From positions 2,294,001-2,358,000 of the forward strand of contig OY969789.1 of NCBI GenBank assembly GCA_963703085.1: a stretch of 64,000 nt of DNA. The letters are read 5' to 3'. The position numbers and the translations under genes are program-made. This document shows positions 53,791 to 62,602 of this stretch, piece after piece; within the stretch, counting starts at the first letter, position 1; the number at the start of each line of letters is the position of its first letter. The notes under the pieces were generated by a model. That model was not told the origin of the DNA and made no database searches. It saw nothing but the letters and a program-made list of their open reading frames with translations. The stretch is from DATAEG01 sp963703085 (GTDB lineage Bacteria; Actinomycetota; Actinomycetes; Mycobacteriales; Jatrophihabitantaceae).

Positions 53791-54749
53791 CGGTGGCCGG
53801 TAACTCCTCGCGTCGCGGCGCGATCCGCAAGGGCAAGAAGGGCGCCACGGTCGGCTCAGGCGGACAGCGCCGGCGCGGCCTGGTCGGAAAAGGGCCGACC
53901 CCGCGCGCCGAGCAACGTCCGCATCACCCCGCGGCTCGCCGCGCCGGGGCCGCGGCCAAGCGCGAGGAGGCGCAACGGCCGCGGTCCCGGCGCGCTGCCG
54001 ATGCCCCGGAGCTGCTATTGGGCCGCAACCCGGTGCTCGAGGCGCTTCGGGCCAAGGTTCCTGCGGTCGCGCTCTATCTGGCGATCGGTATCGACACCGA
54101 CGAGCGGGTCACCGAAGCCATCCGCATCGCCAGCAATCGCAACCTGCCACTGCTCGAGGTGAGTCGCAACGAGCTGGATCGGATGACCGGCGGGCTCATC
54201 CATCAGGGCGTCGCCTTGTCGGTTCCGCCGTTCGGCTACGCAGAGCTGCCTGATCTGTTGGGGCGCGTCGCCGAAGCACCTGGTGCCGGGCTGCTCGTCG
54301 CCGTCGACGGCGTGACCGATCCGCGCAATCTCGGCGCGATCATCCGCTCCGCGCTGGCCTTCGGGGCGCAGGGTGTGGTCATCCCGCAGCGTCGCGCCGC
54401 CGGAGTGACCCCCGCGGCATGGCGCACGTCGGCCGGGGCAGCCGCTCGGGTGCCGGTTTCCCGGGTGACCAACCTGGTGCGAGCGCTCAAGGACTGCAAG
54501 GACGCCGGCATGTTCGTGCTCGGTCTCGATGCCGACGGCGACGTCTCGCTCGACGACCTCGAAGTCGCCGTCGATCCGATCGTGGTCGTTGTCGGCTCCG
54601 AGGGCCGTGGCCTGTCCAGGCTGGTGGGCGAGACCTGCGACATGACGGTGTCGATTCCGATGCACGAGTCGGCCGAATCGCTCAACGCCTCGGTGGCCGG
54701 CGCGGTCACGCTTGCCGAAATCGCGCGGCGCCGGCGCGCGACCGGCTGA
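53787..54749 (+). CDS. rlmB: SpoU-family rRNA 2'-O-methyltransferase (RlmB-type)
   Basis: A 320-residue enzyme. Long basic N terminus (about 1-75), substrate-binding domain (LLLGRNPVLEALRAKVPA), and the trefoil-knot domain: DPRNLGAIIRSALAFGAQGV, VVVGSEGRGLSRLV, and SLNASVAGAVTLAEIA. The three SpoU motifs are intact. Target G2251 of 23S rRNA by family. Coupled to cysS; homologous to Rv3579c. Confidence 0.94.
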   Translation: MTVAGNSSRRGAIRKGKKGATVGSGGQRRRGLVGKGPTPRAEQRPHHPAARRAGAAAKREEAQRPRSRRAADAPELLLGRNPVLEALRAKVPAVALYLAIGIDTDERVTEAIRIASNRNLPLLEVSRNELDRMTGGLIHQGVALSVPPFGYAELPDLLGRVAEAPGAGLLVAVDGVTDPRNLGAIIRSALAFGAQGVVIPQRRAAGVTPAAWRTSAGAAARVPVSRVTNLVRALKDCKDAGMFVLGLDADGDVSLDDLEVAVDPIVVVVGSEGRGLSRLVGETCDMTVSIPMHESAESLNASVAGAVTLAEIARRRRATG

Positions 54750-54750
54750 G

Positions 54751-55371
54751 TCAGCCGAGCGCGGCGCGCAGCTGCGCAGCGTCCAGGCGAGGCCCGTAGG
54801 CAGCTGTGCCTGGTTGGAAGCGGCGACCCTCGGCGAGCGGCCCGGCGTCGACCACGTCGAAACCGAACGAGTCGATGAGGTTGCTCACCTGTGCCTTCGC
54901 GTCGGTGTCGTCACCGGCAATTGCCAGCGCTCGACGCCCCGCCGTGCCGGCCGGCTGACCCTGCTCGAGCAGGTGCTGGCTCTGAATGTGGTTGAACGCC
55001 TTCACCACGTGTGAGCCGGGCAGGTGTGCCGCAAGAAGCTCCGCGCTGGTGGTCGTTTCGTCGTCGAGTTCGGCGATGTGCCCGTCGCGCTGGGGGTAGT
55101 AGTTGTTCGTGTCGATGACGGTCTTGCCGGTCAACGGCTCGACCGGGACCTGACGATATGCCTTCAGCGGGATCGTCACCACGACCACCTCGCCGGCCGC
55201 AGCGGCGTCAGTCGCCGTGGCAGCCGAGGCCAACGGGCCGATCTCGGCCACCTTGTCGGCCAACGTGTCCGGTCCGCGGGAGTTGCTCAGGATGACTTCG
55301 TGGCCCTCGGCGACGGCCAGTTTGGCCACCGCCGTGCCGATGTTGCCGCTGCCGATCAGTCCAATTTTCAT
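54751..55371 (-). CDS. NADPH:F420-oxidoreductase-like Rossmann protein
   Basis: A 206-residue protein. ATG at 55369-55371 (MKIGLIGSGNIGTAVAKL, dinucleotide fold). EVILSNSRGPDTLADKV and VVVTIPLKAYRQVP, DTNNYYPQRDGHI follow the F420-dependent NADP reductase family, which includes other imine/ketone reductases. The length is about right. Convergent with rlmB, one base apart. Confidence 0.85.
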   Translation of the reverse strand: MKIGLIGSGNIGTAVAKLAVAEGHEVILSNSRGPDTLADKVAEIGPLASAATATDAAAAGEVVVVTIPLKAYRQVPVEPLTGKTVIDTNNYYPQRDGHIAELDDETTTSAELLAAHLPGSHVVKAFNHIQSQHLLEQGQPAGTAGRRALAIAGDDTDAKAQVSNLIDSFGFDVVDAGPLAEGRRFQPGTAAYGPRLDAAQLRAALG

Positions 55372-55485
55372 GTCGAGGACAACCGGAGGCGGTGCCTGGT
55401 TGTTCCGACCGACCACGGACAGCCGGAAGGGGCGCATGCCCGAAGCAATGCGCCCCTTCCGGGATCAGGTGGGGATGCCGGCCGG

Positions 55486-56640
<1,155 letters not shown>

Positions 56641-56898
56641 GTGTAGCCCCTTTCGGTGTAGGTGACCGCACCGGGTATGGATCGCTGCGCGGCGGCTGGC
56701 TGGGCACATCCACGTTGCGGCCTCACGGTTTTCCGTCCGTCGGCGTTGCTCCACCCCACCGAGTGCAAGGCGGTACCGACGACCGGCGTAGCGGTCGTGA
56801 CCCACTCATTTGATCGGTAAGCCAGGTCACAGTCAAGGGCGGTGTGCACACCGGGCGCTCGAGGGGCGCCATCCGGGCAGACCAGGGATGATCGAAGC

Positions 56899-57765
56899 AT
56901 GCGTTCGCCGTTCACCACCGGGCTCGATCTGACCCGCCGCCGGCTCGGTTCGGTGCTGTTTGCGCGGGTGGCCGGCGCGGAAGGGCCGGAGCGTCGGGAG
57001 CGCATCCATTCTGGCGAGGGCCCGCGTGCGTTCGACCCCGGCAGCCCGATCCAGCGAGTCCACGGCGATGCGTCGATGTTCGTCGGCGGATTGCGCGCGT
57101 TGCTGCTGCAATCGCTGCATCCGCTGGCGATGGCCGCGGTCGACCAGAACTCCGGCTTCCGCTCCGATCCGTGGGGTCGGCTGCATCGCACCAGTACGTT
57201 CCTCGCCGAGACGACGTTCGGCACGATCACCGACGCTGCCCGTGCCGTCACGATCGTGCGCGCCGTGCATTCCCGGATCTCCGGTGTTGCGCCGGACGGC
57301 CGGGCGTACCGCGCCGATGATCCGCGGCTGCTGCTCTGGGTGCACGTTGCCGAGATCGACAGCTTTCTCGCCGCACACGATCGGTATGGCGCAGCGCCGC
57401 TGGTCGGCGCCGAACGCGACGAATACGTGGCGCAAGCCGCGGCGGTGGCCCGAGCGCTCGGCGCCGATGAGCCACCCAGCACGGAGGCCGAGCTGGCCGA
57501 GTGCCTCGAAGGGTTCCGGGGTGAGCTCGAGGGCACGCCCACCGCGCAGCGGGCTGCTCGGTTCCTGCTCGTGCGTCCACCGGTTCCGCTCGCGCTGCGG
57601 ATCCCGTACGGGGTGTTGTCCGCCGCCGCGGTCGGGTCGTTGCCGCCGTGGGCCCGGCGTCCACTGCGACTGCCGTACCTGCCCCTTGCCGAGGCGACCG
57701 CGGTGCGTGCGGCCGGTATCGCGTTGACCAGCACGATCCGCTGGGCGATGCGTCCGGCGGCTTGA
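56899..57765 (+). CDS. DUF2236 (MpaB-like) putative oxygenase
   Basis: A 288-residue helical protein, ATG at 56899. SMFVGGLRALLLQSLHPLAM and FRSDPWGRLHRTSTFLAETT, then LLLWVHVAEIDSFLAAHDRY carry the conserved His/Asp of this haem- or metal-dependent family (latex-clearing and MpaB-like enzymes). Function otherwise unknown. 35 bases before the LacI gene. Confidence 0.85.
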   Translation: MRSPFTTGLDLTRRRLGSVLFARVAGAEGPERRERIHSGEGPRAFDPGSPIQRVHGDASMFVGGLRALLLQSLHPLAMAAVDQNSGFRSDPWGRLHRTSTFLAETTFGTITDAARAVTIVRAVHSRISGVAPDGRAYRADDPRLLLWVHVAEIDSFLAAHDRYGAAPLVGAERDEYVAQAAAVARALGADEPPSTEAELAECLEGFRGELEGTPTAQRAARFLLVRPPVPLALRIPYGVLSAAAVGSLPPWARRPLRLPYLPLAEATAVRAAGIALTSTIRWAMRPAA

Positions 57766-57800
57766 TCGCCGCCGCGCCGCCACGTACTACCTTTCACGGC

Positions 57801-58862
57801 ATGGCGGGAGGGCGGGCACCGGCACGTCCCACCCTTGCCGCGGTCGCGGCCGCCGTCGGAGTCTCCCGGACGACCGTCTCCAATGCGTACAACCGGCCGG
57901 ACCAGTTGTCCGAGGCGTTGCGCGACCGCGTCCTGGCCGCTGCCGCGGCGCTGGGATACATGGGCCCCGACCCGATGGCCCGGTCGCTGCGCACGCGCAC
58001 TGCCAGCGCGCTCGGCCTGGTCTTCGCCGACCGCCTCGGCGCGGCGTTCGGCGATCCGGCAGCCGTCGAGTTCCTGCAAGGCGTGGGCAACGCCTGCGAG
58101 GAAAGCGACAGGTCGTTGCTGCTCGTCCCGGCCGGTGCACCCGGCACCAAGACCGAGACGGTGGAGCGTGCCGCAGTGGACGGATTCGTCGTGTACTCGA
58201 TGCCGCGGGACGATCCGCACGTGGTCTCCGTGGTCGGACGCGGCCAACCGGTCGTCGTGGTGGACTCACCGCGTGAGGCCGTGGGGCTCGATTTCGTGGG
58301 CATCGATGATCGGGCGGCGTTCGGCGAGGTCGCGTCGCATCTGATTGGGTTAGGTCATCGTCGGATCGGCCTCATCGCGGCGCGATGCGGCGTTTCCGAT
58401 CAGTCCGGCCTGAGCACGTTGGAGGCGCTGATGACCGATGCGAGCAGTGTCGCGCGCGAACGCGCGTCAGGACTGCACGATGCGCTCGTTTCCGACGTCG
58501 TTGTGCACGTGTGGGTCTGCCCCGCGCACTCGCCGGCCAACGGCGTGGCGGGGGCGCGGGTGCTGCTCGACACCGTGCCAGCGCCGACTGCGTTGTTGTG
58601 CATGTCCGACGGGTTGGCCCTCGGCGCGTTGCAGGCAGCGCGCGAGCGCGGCTTGTCGGTGCCCGCAGACCTCTCGGTGACCGGCTTCGACGATGTGCCA
58701 CCCGCAGCAGCGGCCAACCTCACCACCGTGCGGCAACCGACCCGGGAGAAGGGCCACCGCGCTGTGGCGCTGCTGGACGCACCGGCCACCGACGGCGCCC
58801 GGACCGTCATCCTGCCCACCGAGCTCGTGCTGCGCGGTTCATCCGGACCGGTGCCACGATGA
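57801..58862 (+). CDS. LacI-family transcription regulator
   Basis: A 353-residue regulator, ATG at 57801. Helix-turn-helix TLAAVAAAVGVSRTTVSNAY and hinge helix LRDRVLAAAAALGYMGPDPM; periplasmic-binding-like effector domain (about 65-350) with VPADLSVTGFDDVP. Effector unknown. Its stop overlaps the amidase start, so it may control the amidase gene; no operator was identified. Confidence 0.92.
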   Translation: MAGGRAPARPTLAAVAAAVGVSRTTVSNAYNRPDQLSEALRDRVLAAAAALGYMGPDPMARSLRTRTASALGLVFADRLGAAFGDPAAVEFLQGVGNACEESDRSLLLVPAGAPGTKTETVERAAVDGFVVYSMPRDDPHVVSVVGRGQPVVVVDSPREAVGLDFVGIDDRAAFGEVASHLIGLGHRRIGLIAARCGVSDQSGLSTLEALMTDASSVARERASGLHDALVSDVVVHVWVCPAHSPANGVAGARVLLDTVPAPTALLCMSDGLALGALQAARERGLSVPADLSVTGFDDVPPAAAANLTTVRQPTREKGHRAVALLDAPATDGARTVILPTELVLRGSSGPVPR

Positions 58863-60340
58863 CCACCGCCGATGAGCTCAGCTACCTCGGGGTGGCCGAG
58901 CTGCGCGCGTTGCTGGACCGGCGGGAGCTGTCGGCGCGCGAGTTGACGATGGCGTTGCTGGATCGGATCGACCGGCTGGACGGCAGGTTGCACTCGGTCA
59001 TCGAGCCGAACCCCGAGGCGCTCAGCGAAGCCGAGGCCAGCGCTGCCCATGGCGGGCCGCTGGCCGGTATCCCGGTGCTGCTCAAAGACAACGTCGACAC
59101 CGCCGCGCCCATGCACACCACCGCGGGATCTCTCGCCCTGGCCGGTGGCTTCGCCGGCGGCGATGCCCCGATCGTCACCGCTATCCGTGCCGCGGGCGGG
59201 GTGATCCTCGGCAAGACCAACCTGTCGGAGTGGGCCAACTACCGTTCGTCCGGTTCCACCTCCGGGTGGAGCGCCGTGGGCGGGTTGACCGCGAACCCGC
59301 ACGACCTCAGCCGGTCTGCCGGCGGCTCGTCGTCAGGATCGGGCGCTGCGGTCGCTGCCGGGTTCGCGCCGTTGGCGATCGGCACCGAGACCGACGGCTC
59401 GATCAGTTGCCCGGCGGCGCTGAACGGTGTGGTCGGCGTCAAGCCGACCGTCGGGCTGGCGTCCCGGACCGGCATCGTGCCGATCTCTTTCTCACAGGAC
59501 ACCCCGGGATCGATGGCCCGATCGGTTGCCGACGCCGCGGCGTTGCTCGCCGTCATCGCCGGCGTCGATTCGGCCGACCAGATGACGTCGCGGGACGGTC
59601 GCCCGGGCCAGGTGGATTATCTGGCCGCGGCAGCGCCGGGACGGTTAGACGGGCTGCGCATCGGCGTGCCCAACGAGACCTTCCTGTTTGGCTATCACCG
59701 CGGGATGGACGCGGTGGTGCTGGCGGCCATCGACGTGCTTGCCGAGCTCGGCGCGGAGATCGTCGCCGGCATCGAACTCCCCGGCACCGACTCCATCGAG
59801 GGTGCCGAGCTGACCGTGATGGACCACGAGCTCAAGGACGGTCTGTCCCGGTACCTGGCGACGCGGCCGGCCGGTCCCCGGTCGCTGGCCGAACTCATCG
59901 CCTTCAACGAAGAACATGCCGATGAGGAGCTGGCCTGGTTCGGGCAGGAGGTGTTCGAGCGCGCCGTCTCGACCGATGGCGTGCAGGCGACCACATACCG
60001 CGAAGCTCGGGCGAGATGCATCAAGGCCGGTCGCGACGACGGCATCGACGGCGCGCTGCGTGCGCATCGGCTGGATGCCCTGGCCATGCCGACTTATTCG
60101 CCGGCCTGGGTCAGCGACCTGGTGCTCGGCGACAAGATCGTCGGCGGCTGCTCGACGTTGCCCGCGGTTGCCGGCTACCCACTGCTCAGCGTCCCGTGCG
60201 GCACCGTCCCCGGCCCGTCCGCGCCGTTACCGGTCGGACTGGCGCTGACCGCGTCTGCCTGGTCCGAACCAGTGCTGCTGCGCATCGCCGCCGCGTACGA
60301 AGATGCGGCTGATGCGATCGCCCGGCCAGCGGCGATCTGA
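58859..60340 (+). CDS. amidase (amidase signature family)
   Basis: A 493-residue Ser-Ser-Lys hydrolase. ATG at 58859 (MTTADELSYLGVAELRALLD) overlaps the LacI stop. Catalytic Lys in IPVLLKDNVDTAAP, Ser loop SAGGSSSGSGAAVAAG, nucleophile in IGTETDGSISCPAALNG. Clearly not GatA, since no GatB/GatC neighbours. Substrate is unknown; amides or peptides are likely. Confidence 0.92.
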   Translation: MTTADELSYLGVAELRALLDRRELSARELTMALLDRIDRLDGRLHSVIEPNPEALSEAEASAAHGGPLAGIPVLLKDNVDTAAPMHTTAGSLALAGGFAGGDAPIVTAIRAAGGVILGKTNLSEWANYRSSGSTSGWSAVGGLTANPHDLSRSAGGSSSGSGAAVAAGFAPLAIGTETDGSISCPAALNGVVGVKPTVGLASRTGIVPISFSQDTPGSMARSVADAAALLAVIAGVDSADQMTSRDGRPGQVDYLAAAAPGRLDGLRIGVPNETFLFGYHRGMDAVVLAAIDVLAELGAEIVAGIELPGTDSIEGAELTVMDHELKDGLSRYLATRPAGPRSLAELIAFNEEHADEELAWFGQEVFERAVSTDGVQATTYREARARCIKAGRDDGIDGALRAHRLDALAMPTYSPAWVSDLVLGDKIVGGCSTLPAVAGYPLLSVPCGTVPGPSAPLPVGLALTASAWSEPVLLRIAAAYEDAADAIARPAAI

Positions 60341-60353
60341 TGCCCGAACCGGT

Positions 60354-60367
60354 TGCCCGATCGGGCA
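60354..60367. repeat. perfect 14-bp palindrome before tRNA-Thr
   Basis: TGCCCGATCGGGCA is self-complementary and lies 14 bases after the amidase stop and 22 before the tRNA. It could be an operator (for example for the adjacent LacI regulator) or a short terminator. Confidence 0.4.
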
Positions 60368-60388
60368 CACTAGGGGCGTAGGTGCATC

Positions 60389-60461
60389 GCCGGCGTGGCG
60401 CAATTGGTAGCGCACTTCACTTGTAATGAAGGGGTTGGGAGTTCGAGTCTCCCCGTCGGCT
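60389..60461 (+). tRNA. thrT: tRNA-Thr (anticodon TGT)
   Basis: Acceptor GCCGGCG pairs with CGTCGGC (one G-U), anticodon stem CTTCA/TGAAG holds the loop CTTGTAA (anticodon TGT), T-arm GGGAG-TTCGAGT-CTCCC. The 3' CCA is not encoded. The last 14 bases plus one recur at 61455-61469. Confidence 0.93.
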
Positions 60462-60462
60462 C
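60448..60462 (+). repeat. direct repeat of tRNA-Thr 3' end, copy 1
   Basis: TCTCCCCGTCGGCTC is the 3' part of the tRNA. The identical 15-mer stands at 61455-61469 in the same orientation, about 1 kb downstream; it looks like attachment-site duplication. Confidence 0.75.
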
Positions 60463-60529
60463 CGCTATGAGTCCCGCACTTGTCGGACGGCAAGCAGGTG
60501 CACCGCGGCTGACTGTCTGAAAGCGAGGA

Positions 60530-61372
60530 ATGACCGTGCCGAAGTGGATCTGCCAGACCTGCGCGATGCAGTACCCCGACACATCCGAGCCGCCCAAGAC
60601 TTGCCCGATCTGCCTCGACGAACGCCAGTACGTCGGCTGGGAGGGCCAGCAGTGGACCACCATGGCCGAGCTCGCGCAGCACCATGCCCTGAACATTCGC
60701 GAGGAAGAGCCCGGCCTGTACGGCGTCGGCGTCGAGCCCAGCCTCGCGATCGGACAGCGAGCACTGCTGGTGCAAACGCCGCACGGAAACGTGCTGTGGG
60801 ACTGCGTGCCTGTCCTCGATGACGCCGGGCGTGCCCGGCTCACCGAACTCGGTGGCATCGCCGCCATCTGTATCTCGCATCCGCACTTCTACGCCGCCCA
60901 CGTAGAGTTCGCCGACGCTTTCGACGCCCGCATCCTGCTTCCCCGGGCTGACGAACAGTGGATCCAGCGCCCGTCGGGGCGCATCGAGTTGTTCGACGAC
61001 GAGGTGCAGCCGGTGCCGGGAGTGACCGTCGCACGCATCGGCGGCCACTTCGACGGTGCCGCCGTCCTGCACTGGGCCGCCGGCGCGGACGGCCGCGGCG
61101 CGCTGCTGACCGGCGACACGATCACGGTGGTGCAGGACCGCGACTGGGTCAGCTTCATGTGGAGCTACCCGAACCACATCCCGCTCGACGAGCACACCGT
61201 CGACGACATCGCCACGCGGGTGGAGCGGTTCGCCTTCGACCGCGTGTACGGGGGGTGGTGGGGACGCGTCGTGGTCGCTGACGGCGCCGCCGCGATACGC
61301 CGGTCGGCGAAGCGCTACATCGCCCGACTTCACGGCACCTACCCCTCGACCGATGGGTTCCCGCAGCCTTAG
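60530..61372 (+). CDS. zinc-ribbon plus metallo-beta-lactamase-fold hydrolase
   Basis: A 280-residue protein; ATG at 60530 with GCGAGGA upstream. Residues 1-35 form a rubredoxin-like ribbon (WICQTCAMQYP, KTCPICLDERQ). The body has LWDCVPVLDD, AICISHPHFYAAHVEFADAF, RIGGHFDGAAVLHW and LLTGDTITVVQD. The HPH...H pattern is the form of one MBL subfamily rather than the usual HxHxDH. Function unknown. The gene lies between repeats of the tRNA-Thr end. Confidence 0.85.
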   Translation: MTVPKWICQTCAMQYPDTSEPPKTCPICLDERQYVGWEGQQWTTMAELAQHHALNIREEEPGLYGVGVEPSLAIGQRALLVQTPHGNVLWDCVPVLDDAGRARLTELGGIAAICISHPHFYAAHVEFADAFDARILLPRADEQWIQRPSGRIELFDDEVQPVPGVTVARIGGHFDGAAVLHWAAGADGRGALLTGDTITVVQDRDWVSFMWSYPNHIPLDEHTVDDIATRVERFAFDRVYGGWWGRVVVADGAAAIRRSAKRYIARLHGTYPSTDGFPQP

Positions 61373-61454
61373 CTCGCTTTCGGGCCTGCGTCCGACGTCG
61401 GGCATCTCGACGCCGTGCGGTGGATCGGGTATCGGGCCGGCAGCGATCTCAGGA

Positions 61455-61469
61455 TCTCCCCGTCGGCTC
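61455..61469 (+). repeat. direct repeat of tRNA-Thr 3' end, copy 2
   Basis: Exact second copy of TCTCCCCGTCGGCTC with no tRNA around it. By chance such a match within 64 kb is very unlikely. Confidence 0.75.
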
Positions 61470-61484
61470 TCTTACCTCGTGTCT

Positions 61485-61925
61485 TCAGCGGCGGCCCAAT
61501 GCGGTGGCGAGCACCAGCGCATCCGGTCGGTCCCGCTTGACGACCTCGAACTCCCACGGCGGCGCATCGGTGAACATCAGGTCCAGCCGACCGGACTCCT
61601 CGTTAAGCCGCGCTCCGCTGATCTGATCGAGCGGGATGGTGCAGATCAACTCAGTGGCGCGGTGCCCGATCCAGGCGGCCCGAGTTGCGATCAGCAGCAG
61701 TGCGCCGGGGGTGAGCACCAGCAGGCCACCGGCCAGCCCGCTGGATGACGCCGGCAGTGGCGAGCGTGAGTCGTTGGCCACTGTTTCGCGTCGCTCGACG
61801 ATCCGGCCCCGACCGACCCCCATGCGGTTTCGTGCCCGGATCGCTGCCAGCGACCCTTTGCCGAGCACCGGGGCGGACGCGCGCACCTCGTCGGTGACGA
61901 ATCGCTCGAGTTCTTTGACGGCCAT
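61485..61925 (-). CDS. hypothetical PH-like domain protein
   Basis: A 146-residue protein. ATG at 61923-61925 with GGAGG upstream. A basic first part (VLGKGSLAAIRARNRMGVGR) and a hydrophobic/beta part (GGLLVLTPGALLLIATRAAW, IPLDQISGARL) look like a bacterial PH-type fold. No function assigned. It begins 56 bases after the lipoprotein gene's stop on the same strand (61982). Confidence 0.7.
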   Translation of the reverse strand: MAVKELERFVTDEVRASAPVLGKGSLAAIRARNRMGVGRGRIVERRETVANDSRSPLPASSSGLAGGLLVLTPGALLLIATRAAWIGHRATELICTIPLDQISGARLNEESGRLDLMFTDAPPWEFEVVKRDRPDALVLATALGRR

Positions 61926-61981
61926 CGCAACCTCCACTGGACGGCAGCGTAGAACACCTGACCGGGAGCGCTGCTGGGGTG

Positions 61982-62602
61982 TCAGGCCGCCTTGAAGGGG
62001 TCGATCACCAGCGCGCAGGCTCGCATGAGCAACGGCTTGTCGACGTGGCTCGTGCTCTGCGGCGGCGTGATCCGCACGGCAGTGGAGACCGGCGCATTGC
62101 AGGTGCTGGGGCCGTGCAGCAGCGCGGTGACCTTCTTCCTCGGTTTCAAGGCAATTGCAGGAACCGGAGCTCCGCCGGGCCGAGCCGGGTTACCGAGCAC
62201 GGTGCTGCCACTGAGCAGGACGACGCCGGGGTAACCGGCCAGTGAGCACGTCGAGCCGGACTTGTTGGTGAAGCTCAGCATGGCGAACTGTTGCTGGCTC
62301 ACGCCGGAGCCGCGGACCGCGTCGATCTGCAGGGTCGCCGTGCCGCAGGCGCGGACACCGCCGGACGCCGCGGTGCTGGCCGGAGGCGTCGAGCCGCTGG
62401 TCGTCGACGACCCCCCGGATTTCGTGGTGGACGTATTCGTGTTGCGCGCCGGTGCTGAGGTGGACTGGCCGGTCCCCGGCGTGCTCACGGTGTCCGACGA
62501 CGTGCTGCGCGTCGAGTCGCCCTTATGTTTCGACGACGTGCATGCGGTCACCATGACGAGGCACAGCACTGCGACGACCGGGAGGCGAACCCGGCGGCGC
62601 AT
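61982..62602 (-). CDS. lipoprotein with DUF4232-like domain
   Basis: A 206-residue protein, ATG at 62600-62602 (MRRRVRLPVVAVLCLVMVTA, then CTSS), so lipobox Cys at residue 21. Ser/Thr-rich linker (about 22-80), then a domain with GVRACGTATLQ, FAMLSFTNKSGSTCSLAGYP, GVVLLSGSTVLG and LMRACALVIDP, typical of DUF4232. The start shares its A with the stop of the upstream gene (TGATG), so translation is coupled. Confidence 0.88.
   Translation of the reverse strand: MRRRVRLPVVAVLCLVMVTACTSSKHKGDSTRSTSSDTVSTPGTGQSTSAPARNTNTSTTKSGGSSTTSGSTPPASTAASGGVRACGTATLQIDAVRGSGVSQQQFAMLSFTNKSGSTCSLAGYPGVVLLSGSTVLGNPARPGGAPVPAIALKPRKKVTALLHGPSTCNAPVSTAVRITPPQSTSHVDKPLLMRACALVIDPFKAA

Larger units (their letters stand above)
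60448..61469 (+). mobile_element. possible tRNA-Thr-integrated remnant
   Basis: A single hydrolase gene is bracketed by direct repeats of a tRNA 3' end. No integrase lies inside, so at best this is the remainder of an element, or a mini-element mobilised in trans. Confidence 0.3.
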
